Part shown: positions 8,537 to 15,497 of the stretch, piece by piece
How the letters are laid out: the number at the start of each line of letters is the position of its first letter
Position numbering within the stretch: the stretch's first letter is position 1
NCBI GenBank assembly: GCA_934234185.1
Contig: CAKQHO010000004.1
Location: 17,210 to 81,209, forward strand
DNA from: an uncultured Psychrobacillus sp.
GTDB taxonomy: Bacteria > Bacillota > Bacilli > Bacillales_A > Planococcaceae
Reading direction: 5' to 3'
Length of the DNA stretch: 64,000 nucleotides
Notes under the pieces: generated by a model
The model's input: only the letters and a program-made list of their open reading frames with translations
Told to the model about the DNA's origin: nothing
Databases searched by the model: none
Made by a program: the position numbers and the translations under genes

Positions 8537-9766
8537 ATGGAAATTTTTATTGCTCGACAGCCGATTTTCACCAAAGTTGAATCTATTTTTGGCTTTGAGC
8601 TACTCTATAGAAACAATGAAAATAATACCTTCCCTAAAATAGATGGCGACACTGCTACCTTAGACGTACTAACCCATTCCTTTTTAACTATAGGAATAAA
8701 TGAGCTTGCAGGAGACAAGCTTTGCTTTATAAATTTTACAGAAAACCTTCTGGAGAGGGAGGTTTTAAAAAAACTTCCACCTAACAGAATTGTAGTAGAA
8801 ATTCTTGAAGATATTATCATTACACCAGCCCTTCTTGACAAAATCCGTCGAATAAAGGCACTTGGTTTCTTAATAGCATTGGATGATTTCGTATTTACGC
8901 AAAAAGCGGAAAATTATGCGGAGCTTTTCAAACTTGTAAATTTTATTAAAGTAGATTTTCTAGCAACCCCCTTGAAGGAAAGACGAGAACTAGAATACAT
9001 TGTAAAGAAAGAATATCCTCATATTGTTTTACTTGCTGAAAAAGTAGAGACTCGCATTCAGTTTTATGAAGCGAAAACTTCCGGCTATAGTCTCTTTCAA
9101 GGTTATTTTTTCGCAAAGCCAGAGATTGTAAAGGCTGCAGAAATTCCTCATAATTTGATGAGCTATGTGCGTCTGATTACTATGCTTCGTGATGATAGTG
9201 TAAATATTGATGACGTGGCTGTGGAAATCGAGCGGGATGTCTCTCTTACGTATAAAGTGTTGAAAATGATTAACTCGCCAGCTGTACGGACCAAATCGAA
9301 GGTCCGATCCATAAAACATGGAGTTCTGTTACTTGGTTTAGAGGAGTTAAATCATTGGCTACATGTTTTATTATTAAGAGAATCGCGGGCAAATAAAGAA
9401 AATGATGCTATTTTAGAGGCTTCTCTATTTAGAGCGAAATTTTGTGAACTACTAGCTAAGAGAAACCGTAAATCAAACTCCTCTGAATATTTTTTAATGG
9501 GAATGTTTTCTTTGATTGATACGTTGCTACAACGTAGTATTCATCAATTAGTAAAAGAGTTACCATTATCAGATGAGGTTGCTGCTACACTTTCCGGTGA
9601 TTCGACAGAAATGACTGCTTATTTACAGCTGGCAGTTGCTTATGATGAGGTGCGATGGGATGCTATGATAGAGGGTGCTTCCGCATTGGAAATAGACTTT
9701 TCTATTTTAAATAGCTATTATACAGTGGCTCGCAAATGGTCTTCAGATATTATTTCGGAATTATAA
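8537..9766 (+). CDS. EAL-like and HDOD domain signalling protein (YuxH type)
   Basis: A 409-residue protein. Residues 1-200 are an EAL-type domain and residues ~200-390 a HDOD domain (DVAVEIERDVSLTYKVLKMINSPA). The EAL signature is degenerate: FELLYRN replaces the EAL motif, and LALDDFVFTQKA replaces the usual DDFGTGYSS loop. Cyclic-di-GMP hydrolysis is therefore unlikely, and a sensory or scaffold role is more plausible. The closest architecture I know is B. subtilis YuxH, whose expression is linked to competence control. comK lies 0.7 kb downstream here. A Pribnow-like TATAAT is present near 8505. A hairpin with a T-run follows the gene. Confidence 0.8.
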   Translation: MEIFIARQPIFTKVESIFGFELLYRNNENNTFPKIDGDTATLDVLTHSFLTIGINELAGDKLCFINFTENLLEREVLKKLPPNRIVVEILEDIIITPALLDKIRRIKALGFLIALDDFVFTQKAENYAELFKLVNFIKVDFLATPLKERRELEYIVKKEYPHIVLLAEKVETRIQFYEAKTSGYSLFQGYFFAKPEIVKAAEIPHNLMSYVRLITMLRDDSVNIDDVAVEIERDVSLTYKVLKMINSPAVRTKSKVRSIKHGVLLLGLEELNHWLHVLLLRESRANKENDAILEASLFRAKFCELLAKRNRKSNSSEYFLMGMFSLIDTLLQRSIHQLVKELPLSDEVAATLSGDSTEMTAYLQLAVAYDEVRWDAMIEGASALEIDFSILNSYYTVARKWSSDIISEL

Positions 9767-9850
9767 CCTTATAAAAAGATAAGAAATTTAATAAACCTTG
9801 ATACCATGAACCTCGTTTGAGGGCACTGAAAAAGTCCATTAATATTTGCA

Positions 9851-9888
9851 GCGAGTATGTGAGAGAGTTTTTTACATGCTCGTTTTTT
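9851..9888 (+). terminator. Terminator after the EAL-HDOD gene
   Basis: CGAGTATGT and ACATGCTCG flank a 13-nt loop and are followed by TTTTTT. Confidence 0.6.
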
Positions 9889-9914
9889 ATATCGTTGATT
9901 TACATACGGCGGAC

Positions 9915-9934
9915 GCTTGTCGGGGCAGGAATAG
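9915..9934. repeat. Dispersed 20-bp repeat, copy 2 (inverted)
   Basis: GCTTGTCGGGGCAGGAATAG is the reverse complement of the copy at 462-481 with one mismatch. It is followed by the small palindrome AGTCGCTTGCGACT. It lies in the 386-bp gap between the EAL-HDOD gene and yhjD. Confidence 0.5.
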
Positions 9935-10017
9935 TCGCTTGCGACTTTTATAATAGAAAAGTTTAACTGGAGATAATTATTAAATTTCCCAACTAACGAG
10001 GTACTTTAGTTGAAGGT

Positions 10018-10043
10018 GGACCATCTTTTGATGGTCCTTTTTT
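10018..10043 (+). terminator. Orphan strong terminator hairpin upstream of yhjD
   Basis: GGACCATC-tttt-GATGGTCC is followed by TTTTTT, and a weaker AACTAA/TTTAGTT hairpin lies directly before it. No gene ends nearby; the EAL-HDOD gene already has its own terminator. It may end a small RNA from 9890-10018 or be a remnant. Confidence 0.55.
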
Positions 10044-10089
10044 ATGGATTTTTTTTATTTCTATTCCAATAATTGTATCTTGGTGGTGA

Positions 10090-10135
10090 TTGCATTTTTT
10101 TATAAAAGGAGTACAATAATAAGAACAAACGTTCT
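10090..10135 (+). promoter_or_regulatory. yhjD promoter with overlapping LexA (DinR) box
   Basis: TTGCAT (10090-10095), a 16-nt spacer and TACAAT (10112-10117) make a sigma-A promoter. At 10122-10135, AGAACAAACGTTCT has the perfect GAAC-N4-GTTC core of the Bacillus LexA operator and covers the expected transcription start. SOS control of yhjD is known in B. subtilis. Confidence 0.75.
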
Positions 10136-10152
10136 GAAGGGAGGTGAGATAT

Positions 10153-10503
10153 ATGCCATTAATTCCAGAGGAAGCAATGCCTTATTTTGAAAATATGATC
10201 TATCTCCCTATGGTCATGACTATATTAGAAAAAGACCGTGGTATTTTTGAAAAAGCTCCTTTCAAGCTGAAAAAACCGTACATAAACCTAGTAGAAGAAG
10301 CAGTAAAGCTTGTACAAAAGGAATTAAAGGAAACGCACTTATATATGAACAGGCACAGTATGAAGGTTTTACGCGGAGAGGGAGATGATATGTTCACCGA
10401 ATATGTATTTTTTCATGGTGGGTATGAAGAACATCGTCGCTATTTAAATGTTAGGCTCCGCAACCGTGTGGAAGAGTTGTTAAGTGTTTATTTAACCAAC
10501 TAG
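10153..10503 (+). CDS. yhjD: YhjD-like protein
   Basis: A 116-residue cytoplasmic protein starting PLIPEEAMPYFENMIYLPMV, highly like the YhjD family of Bacillus. There is no membrane segment and no catalytic motif I recognise; the family's function is unknown. The ATG at 10153 has AAGGGAGGTGAG 5 nt upstream, which is better than the GTG at 10144. The LexA box at the promoter points to DNA-damage induction. Its stop meets the converging comK stop within a few bases, so the two genes share their 3' boundary with no room for a terminator. In B. subtilis, yhjD and comK are also near neighbours. Confidence 0.75.
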   Translation: MPLIPEEAMPYFENMIYLPMVMTILEKDRGIFEKAPFKLKKPYINLVEEAVKLVQKELKETHLYMNRHSMKVLRGEGDDMFTEYVFFHGGYEEHRRYLNVRLRNRVEELLSVYLTN

Positions 10504-11042
10504 TGAATGGGAAACTTTCGGTGATGACGATTTCTTGTAGTGACAAATTGCGTGTTTAATAAGTTACTCATACGCTTCAAGAAATGGTTATTCAACATAT
10601 TTGCATATGCAACCTGGCGGCTTATTGTATTTTGAGAGACAGATACCTGTATAGACTCTCCATGGGGTAAAGTAATCATACATCCATGCTCAGAGGGATA
10701 GTAGGCATCAATAGCATTCATGGAAAACCAAACATTTAAATCAGATTTTGGGGAAAGTGTTGGAACAAAAACGCAAGGGTAACCATAATCATGGGCAATG
10801 ACGATTGGAAGCTTCAGATAATTTCCAATGATTTCTTTAGATAATTGTACACTATGGGAAAAGGAAGAACCGTAAAAAGCACAGGAATGACGGATAATGT
10901 CATAAGGCTTTCGACCCACGATAAATGATTCGCCAGAGAAATTAATAACCTTTGTAAAAATTTTGTTATTTACAGTCTTTGGTTCCAATACAGCGGTTTC
11001 AAAAGTAACAAGAAAGGATTTATTTTCCACTATTTTTGACAA
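10500..11042 (-). CDS. comK: Competence transcription factor ComK
   Basis: A 180-residue ComK protein, slightly shorter than the 192 residues of B. subtilis. The most typical block is RHSCAFYGSSFSHSV, followed by the conserved central region with PIVIAHDYGYPCVFVPTLSP. ComK is the master activator of DNA-uptake genes and binds AT-boxes as a dimer of dimers. The start is a TTG at 11042 with AAGGAG 9 nt upstream, a weak start that would keep basal levels low. The upstream region is extremely AT-rich with A- and T-runs, as expected for autoactivation by ComK. Confidence 0.88.
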   Translation of the reverse strand: MSKIVENKSFLVTFETAVLEPKTVNNKIFTKVINFSGESFIVGRKPYDIIRHSCAFYGSSFSHSVQLSKEIIGNYLKLPIVIAHDYGYPCVFVPTLSPKSDLNVWFSMNAIDAYYPSEHGCMITLPHGESIQVSVSQNTISRQVAYANMLNNHFLKRMSNLLNTQFVTTRNRHHRKFPIH

Positions 11043-11074
11043 AAATATTCACTCCTTAGTAAATTTATAAATTA

Positions 11075-11102
11075 ATTATAGTTAAATTTGGAAAAAAATC
11101 AA
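11075..11102 (-). promoter_or_regulatory. comK promoter candidate
   Basis: On the minus strand: TTGATT (11102-11097), a 16-nt spacer and TATAAT (11080-11075). A- and T-runs around it could form K-boxes, but no exact AAAA-N5-TTTT pair was confirmed by hand. Confidence 0.5.
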
Positions 11103-11221
11103 GTCAATTTATTTATTTTTTAGAAAGTTCCATATTTACTATATAATCTAAATTTTCTTAAAATCATTGCAACATACTCTTAGCTTTTATATAATGTAAA
11201 AAAGGCATCGGGGTGATGGAA

Positions 11222-11452
11222 ATGGACAAACAATATTCATATACAGATTTTATGAAGGCAATAGGACAGACTGGGAAAGAAAGCTCTGCAGAAAAATTGT
11301 TAAATGAAATATATCTAGATATGTTTTTGAACATCGTCCACCGAGAACAACGTAGTAGTCGATTAATGAAATTAATCGACGAGGCATTAGATCGTAAGGA
11401 CAAGGATGCATTTGCTCATTATACCAACGTGTTAATTCAATTAAAGAGCTAA
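11222..11452 (+). CDS. Small IDEAL-domain protein
   Basis: About 76 residues, mostly helical and charged. The C-terminal half contains LIDEALDRKDKDAFAHYT, the signature that names the IDEAL domain of small Bacillales proteins. The domain's role is not established. GGGGTGA precedes the ATG at 11222 by about 5 nt; the GTG and ATG at 11213 and 11216 are alternative starts. The gene is monocistronic and followed by a strong terminator. Confidence 0.7.
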   Translation: MDKQYSYTDFMKAIGQTGKESSAEKLLNEIYLDMFLNIVHREQRSSRLMKLIDEALDRKDKDAFAHYTNVLIQLKS

Positions 11453-11454
11453 TT

Positions 11455-11482
11455 AGCCGCTTATTAAGAGCGGCTTTTTTTC
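11455..11482 (+). terminator. Terminator of the IDEAL-domain gene
   Basis: AGCCGCT-tattaag-AGCGGCT followed by seven T. Confidence 0.9.
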
Positions 11483-11571
11483 TAAAAACTAAATGTAATT
11501 AATTGGATAATTTATTTTGCAATTTACAAATAATTACTGACAGGAAATCATTTGGGAGAAGGAGAGATCAA

Positions 11572-13152
11572 GTGAAGTACTGGATTAATATTACTTTTGT
11601 AGCCATGGTATGTATGCTGCCGATGGTAGTACATGCGGAAGAAAAATGGGTTATTGAAACGTTGGAGCATCATATAGTTTATTCAGCGCCGGATAAGGGC
11701 TCGACTGTTCTGTCAGAGGGGGCGGGAAAACAAACATATGAAGCAACTGATATAAAGGAAGGTTTTTATCAGATATCTGTCAACGGTACAGCTGGATACA
11801 TACATAACAAAGAGGCTACCAGTAAGTTTGAAAAACATATAAAATCCTTTGAGGTTTTAGAGGAAACAATCCCTTATTATGTTGTCCACAAAGGAGAATA
11901 CATACAAAGAGGAACGCTATCAAAAGGAATTGTTTTATCTAGAACCAATTCGATGGCTGACTATCATATTATAGAGGACGGGAAAGGGGTATTTTATGTG
12001 CCTATAAAGGGGACAAGCCCTACCTCTAAAACTCCTATTGCAGTGCAACAAAGGAAGGCTAAATACCCGATGAAGCTGAGCAACCCAAAAGAGATTGTAG
12101 TGTATGACAAAAATGATAGAAAGATAGGTACGCTAAAAGCTAATTCTTCTATTAATCTACTAGGTCTTAACAAAGGAAAAGGTGTTATCTCATTTTTAGG
12201 AAAAGACGGTCGCATTCCAATGGCAGAGCTTGTCCACAGCAATTTACTTCAGCCTAAAAAGGTATTAAAGCATGATGAGCTATCATACTTCCTGCAGGTG
12301 ATTGCAGCTTTGTATCCTAGTTTTACGAAGCTGGAGGTTATAGGGAAGTCAGTAGAAGGCAAAGAATTACATGCTCTTAGAGTAGGGAATGGTAAAAGAG
12401 AGGTTTTAATCGATGGTGCCATGCATGCGAGAGAGCATATGACCTCTAATCTCCTGGCTGAAATGATTGACACCTATACATTCCATTATGAAAAACAGAC
12501 AAACTACAGCGGCTATAATGTACGAAATGTATTAAATCAAACCTCCATCTGGTTTGTTCCAATGATGAATCCAGATGGGGTAACGCTTGTCCAAAGTGGA
12601 CCAAAATCATTAAAGTTTGGAAGTCTAGCTACTCAAATTAATGGGGGAACAAACTTTAATAGATGGAAGGCTAACATACGTGGAGTAGATTTAAATGATA
12701 ACTTCGCATCTGCTTGGGAAAAAATTCGTGGAGGAAGCAATAAGCCTGCGTATATGGCATATAAGGGCTTTCGCGTATTTAGTGAACCTGAGGCTCGGGC
12801 ATTAAGAGACTTTGTAAAAAAGCATAACTTTAAGACATACATTTCTTATCACTCCTCGGGACAGGTGATGTATTGGTTTAACTATCAGGATTCTACAAGA
12901 CTAAAAAGAGACAGAGGGTTAGCGTCGAAGCTATCCAATATTACTGGCTACCGTGTAATGCCACCTCAAAATTTACCGGGCTCTGGATCTTCTGCTGATT
13001 GGTTCATTCAAGAGACAAAAAATCCTGGGATCACCTTAGAAATTTCTCCGGCAGTTGGCGAAAAGCCGGTGCCTTTATTCAGATGGGATGCTGTATGGCA
13101 ACAAAACAAGTCTATTGGCTTATTCCTATCAAAGGAAGCTACGACAAGATAA
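11572..13152 (+). CDS. Secreted M14 zinc carboxypeptidase-like protein
   Basis: A 526-residue exported protein. The signal peptide is visible as MKYWINITFVAMVCMLPMVV with cleavage after HA (VHA|EE). Residues ~25-230 are SH3-like or otherwise wall-binding-looking repeats, and the C-terminal ~300 residues are an M14 metallopeptidase domain. Zinc ligands are H285 and E288 in MHAREH, plus H427 in SYHSSG; the catalytic Glu is E490 in TLEIS. It probably trims peptides at the cell surface, but the substrate is unknown. The start is the GTG at 11572, preceded by AGAAGGAGAG; the frame continues upstream but would spoil the signal peptide. Confidence 0.8.
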   Translation: MKYWINITFVAMVCMLPMVVHAEEKWVIETLEHHIVYSAPDKGSTVLSEGAGKQTYEATDIKEGFYQISVNGTAGYIHNKEATSKFEKHIKSFEVLEETIPYYVVHKGEYIQRGTLSKGIVLSRTNSMADYHIIEDGKGVFYVPIKGTSPTSKTPIAVQQRKAKYPMKLSNPKEIVVYDKNDRKIGTLKANSSINLLGLNKGKGVISFLGKDGRIPMAELVHSNLLQPKKVLKHDELSYFLQVIAALYPSFTKLEVIGKSVEGKELHALRVGNGKREVLIDGAMHAREHMTSNLLAEMIDTYTFHYEKQTNYSGYNVRNVLNQTSIWFVPMMNPDGVTLVQSGPKSLKFGSLATQINGGTNFNRWKANIRGVDLNDNFASAWEKIRGGSNKPAYMAYKGFRVFSEPEARALRDFVKKHNFKTYISYHSSGQVMYWFNYQDSTRLKRDRGLASKLSNITGYRVMPPQNLPGSGSSADWFIQETKNPGITLEISPAVGEKPVPLFRWDAVWQQNKSIGLFLSKEATTR

Positions 13153-13163
13153 ACTCATAGGAA

Positions 13164-13196
13164 TGACCACAGTTGACCTGATACTGTGGTCTTTTT
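13164..13196 (+). terminator. Terminator of the M14 peptidase gene
   Basis: GACCACAGT and ACTGTGGTC around a 10-nt loop, then TTTTT. Confidence 0.85.
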
Positions 13197-13278
13197 ATAT
13201 GAAAAAATAAAAGTAAAGAGCATTAATTGTGTGTAAATTAGGGAAAAGATAGGTAAGTCGGTTGAATGAAAACTATGT

Positions 13279-13355
13279 GCAAGTAATGGAACCTCAACCG
13301 CAAGCGCTAAATAACGGTGAAGTAAGTACAAGTATAGTTAATCACCACGCAAGTA
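13279..13355 (-). repeat. Decayed copy of the ACTTGCG 21-nt array (minus orientation)
   Basis: GCAAGT, GCAAGC, ACAAGT and GCAAGT cores begin at 13279, 13300, 13328 and 13349, steps of 21, 28 and 21 nt. It lies in the 357-bp gap between the M14 gene and uvrB and appears to be a relic of the family seen at 31860-32430. Confidence 0.55.
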
Positions 13356-13430
13356 AGGCATTACTGGAAACAAACAGGTATCGTATGTTTATTTATTTCT
13401 ATCCCTTTATATAAATTTAGAATATTTTTT

Positions 13431-13480
13431 CGAAACATACGTTCGTTTTAGTCGTTTTCAAAAAGGGAATATGCTACACT
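13431..13480 (+). promoter_or_regulatory. uvrBA promoter region with LexA-like box
   Basis: CGAAACATACGTTCG (13431-13445) contains the half-sites of a Bacillus LexA operator (CGAA...GTTCG) with one or two deviations. TACACT at 13475-13480 is a possible -10. SOS control of uvrBA is established in B. subtilis; the exact -35 here is unclear. Confidence 0.55.
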
Positions 13481-13509
13481 AAAAATATTCAAATATGGGA
13501 GGCAAACAT

Positions 13510-15492
13510 ATGGATCAACAATTCGATTTGCAGGCTCCGTATAAACCGGCAGGAGATCAAATAGACGCTATCAAACAGCTCGTAGCAGGAGTGAAGGAAG
13601 GCAAAAAACATCAAACCTTACTCGGTGCTACAGGTACAGGAAAGACCTTTACTGTGTCAAACGTAATTCAACAAATAAATAAGCCTACACTTGTAATGGC
13701 TCACAATAAAACACTTGCTGGACAGCTATACAGCGAGTTTAAAGAATTTTTCCCTAATAACGCAGTAGAGTATTTTGTCAGCTACTATGATTATTATCAA
13801 CCGGAGGCTTATGTTCCACAGACGGATACATATATAGAAAAGGACTCTAGTGTGAATGAAGAAATAGATAAGCTTCGACACTCAGCGACTTCTTCCTTAT
13901 TCGAGCGAAAGGATGTAATTATTATTGCATCCGTATCCTGTATCTATGGCTTAGGGAATCCAGAGGAATACAGAGAAATGCTCGTATCCCTGCGTACAGG
14001 AATGGAAATTGAGCGCAATCAATTACTTCGAAAACTAGTGGACATCCAATATGAACGCAACGACATAAATTTTACTCGTGGTACCTTTCGTGTTAGGGGA
14101 GATGTAGTAGAAATATTTCCTGCATCAAGAGACGAGAGATGTCTGAGGGTAGAATTTTTTGGTGATGAAATAGACCGAATTCGAGAAGTGGATGCTTTAA
14201 CAGGAGAGATATTGGGAGAAAGAGATCATGTTGCTATTTTTCCGGCTTCCCACTTCGTAACAAGAGAAGATAAGATGAAAATTGCGATTCAAAACATTGA
14301 AAAAGAGCTTGAGGAGCAGCTAGCTTATTTACGCAGTGAGGATAAGCTGTTAGAGGCACAGCGTTTAGAGCAAAGAACGAGATATGATCTAGAGATGATG
14401 GAGGAAATGGGCTTCTGCTCTGGTATTGAAAACTATTCTCGCCACTTAACGTTAAGAGAGGCAGGGGCTACTCCGTATACCCTAATAGACTATTTTCCAA
14501 AGGACTTCCTTCTTATCGTAGATGAAAGCCACGTTTCATTACCACAGGTAAGAGGAATGTATAATGGTGACCAGGCAAGAAAGTCTGTGTTAGTAAATCA
14601 TGGCTTCCGTTTGCCATCAGCACTTGATAACCGTCCATTAACGTTTGCGGAATTTGAGAGCCATATTGACCAAGCGATTTATGTGTCAGCTACTCCAGGT
14701 CCATACGAGCTGGATCATACTCCAGAAATGGTAGAACAAATCATTCGACCAACAGGGCTATTGGATCCTGTTATTACAGTGAAGCCGAGAGAAGGACAAA
14801 TTGATGATTTAATTAATGAAATATATGAGAGAACGAAAAAAGATGAAAGAGTATTGATTACTACACTGACGAAAAAAATGTCAGAGGATTTAGCGGATTA
14901 CTTAAAAGAAATCGGCATCAAGGTTCAGTACTTACATTCAGAGATCAAAACATTAGAACGAATTGAAATTATTAGAGAGCTTCGGTTAGGCACGTATGAT
15001 GTGCTTATTGGAATTAACCTTCTAAGGGAAGGGTTAGATATACCAGAAGTATCGTTAGTAGCAATATTAGACGCCGATAAAGAAGGATTCTTACGTTCAG
15101 AGCGATCCTTGATTCAAACTATTGGACGTGCAGCCCGTAACTCGAACGGTGAAGTAATTATGTATGCGGATAAAATAACAGATTCTATGCGTAAAGCAAT
15201 TGATGAGACAAAGCGCCGTCGTACCATTCAAATAGAATATAACGAAAAGCATGGCATTACACCGAAGACTATTCAGAAAAAGGTTGGAGAGGCTATCCGT
15301 GCTACGAAGGTTGCAGAAGAAGAGGGTACTTATGCTCAACAATTAACAAACGGTAAAGTCTTAACAAAAGAAGAAAAGGGTAAACTACTAGCAAACCTAG
15401 AAAAAGAAATGAAGGATGCAGCAAAGGCGCTTAACTTTGAGCGGGCAGCCGAACTACGGGATGCAATACTGGAACTCAAGCTGGAAGGGTGA
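13510..15492 (+). CDS. uvrB: Excinuclease ABC subunit B
   Basis: A 660-residue UvrB of full length. The P-loop is GATGTGKT at residues 39-46. The beta-hairpin region that inserts into damaged DNA follows (YYDYYQPEAYVP), then helicase motifs including GINLLREGLDIPEV and TIGRAARN, and a C-terminal UVR domain that contacts UvrC. UvrB receives damaged DNA from UvrA and recruits UvrC for incision. The start at 13510 has GGGAGG 7 nt upstream; the ATG at 13495 overlaps that ribosome-binding site. It is the first gene of the uvrB-uvrA operon, with a LexA-like box upstream. Confidence 0.97.
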   Translation: MDQQFDLQAPYKPAGDQIDAIKQLVAGVKEGKKHQTLLGATGTGKTFTVSNVIQQINKPTLVMAHNKTLAGQLYSEFKEFFPNNAVEYFVSYYDYYQPEAYVPQTDTYIEKDSSVNEEIDKLRHSATSSLFERKDVIIIASVSCIYGLGNPEEYREMLVSLRTGMEIERNQLLRKLVDIQYERNDINFTRGTFRVRGDVVEIFPASRDERCLRVEFFGDEIDRIREVDALTGEILGERDHVAIFPASHFVTREDKMKIAIQNIEKELEEQLAYLRSEDKLLEAQRLEQRTRYDLEMMEEMGFCSGIENYSRHLTLREAGATPYTLIDYFPKDFLLIVDESHVSLPQVRGMYNGDQARKSVLVNHGFRLPSALDNRPLTFAEFESHIDQAIYVSATPGPYELDHTPEMVEQIIRPTGLLDPVITVKPREGQIDDLINEIYERTKKDERVLITTLTKKMSEDLADYLKEIGIKVQYLHSEIKTLERIEIIRELRLGTYDVLIGINLLREGLDIPEVSLVAILDADKEGFLRSERSLIQTIGRAARNSNGEVIMYADKITDSMRKAIDETKRRRTIQIEYNEKHGITPKTIQKKVGEAIRATKVAEEEGTYAQQLTNGKVLTKEEKGKLLANLEKEMKDAAKALNFERAAELRDAILELKLEG

Positions 15493-15497
15493 GGTTT

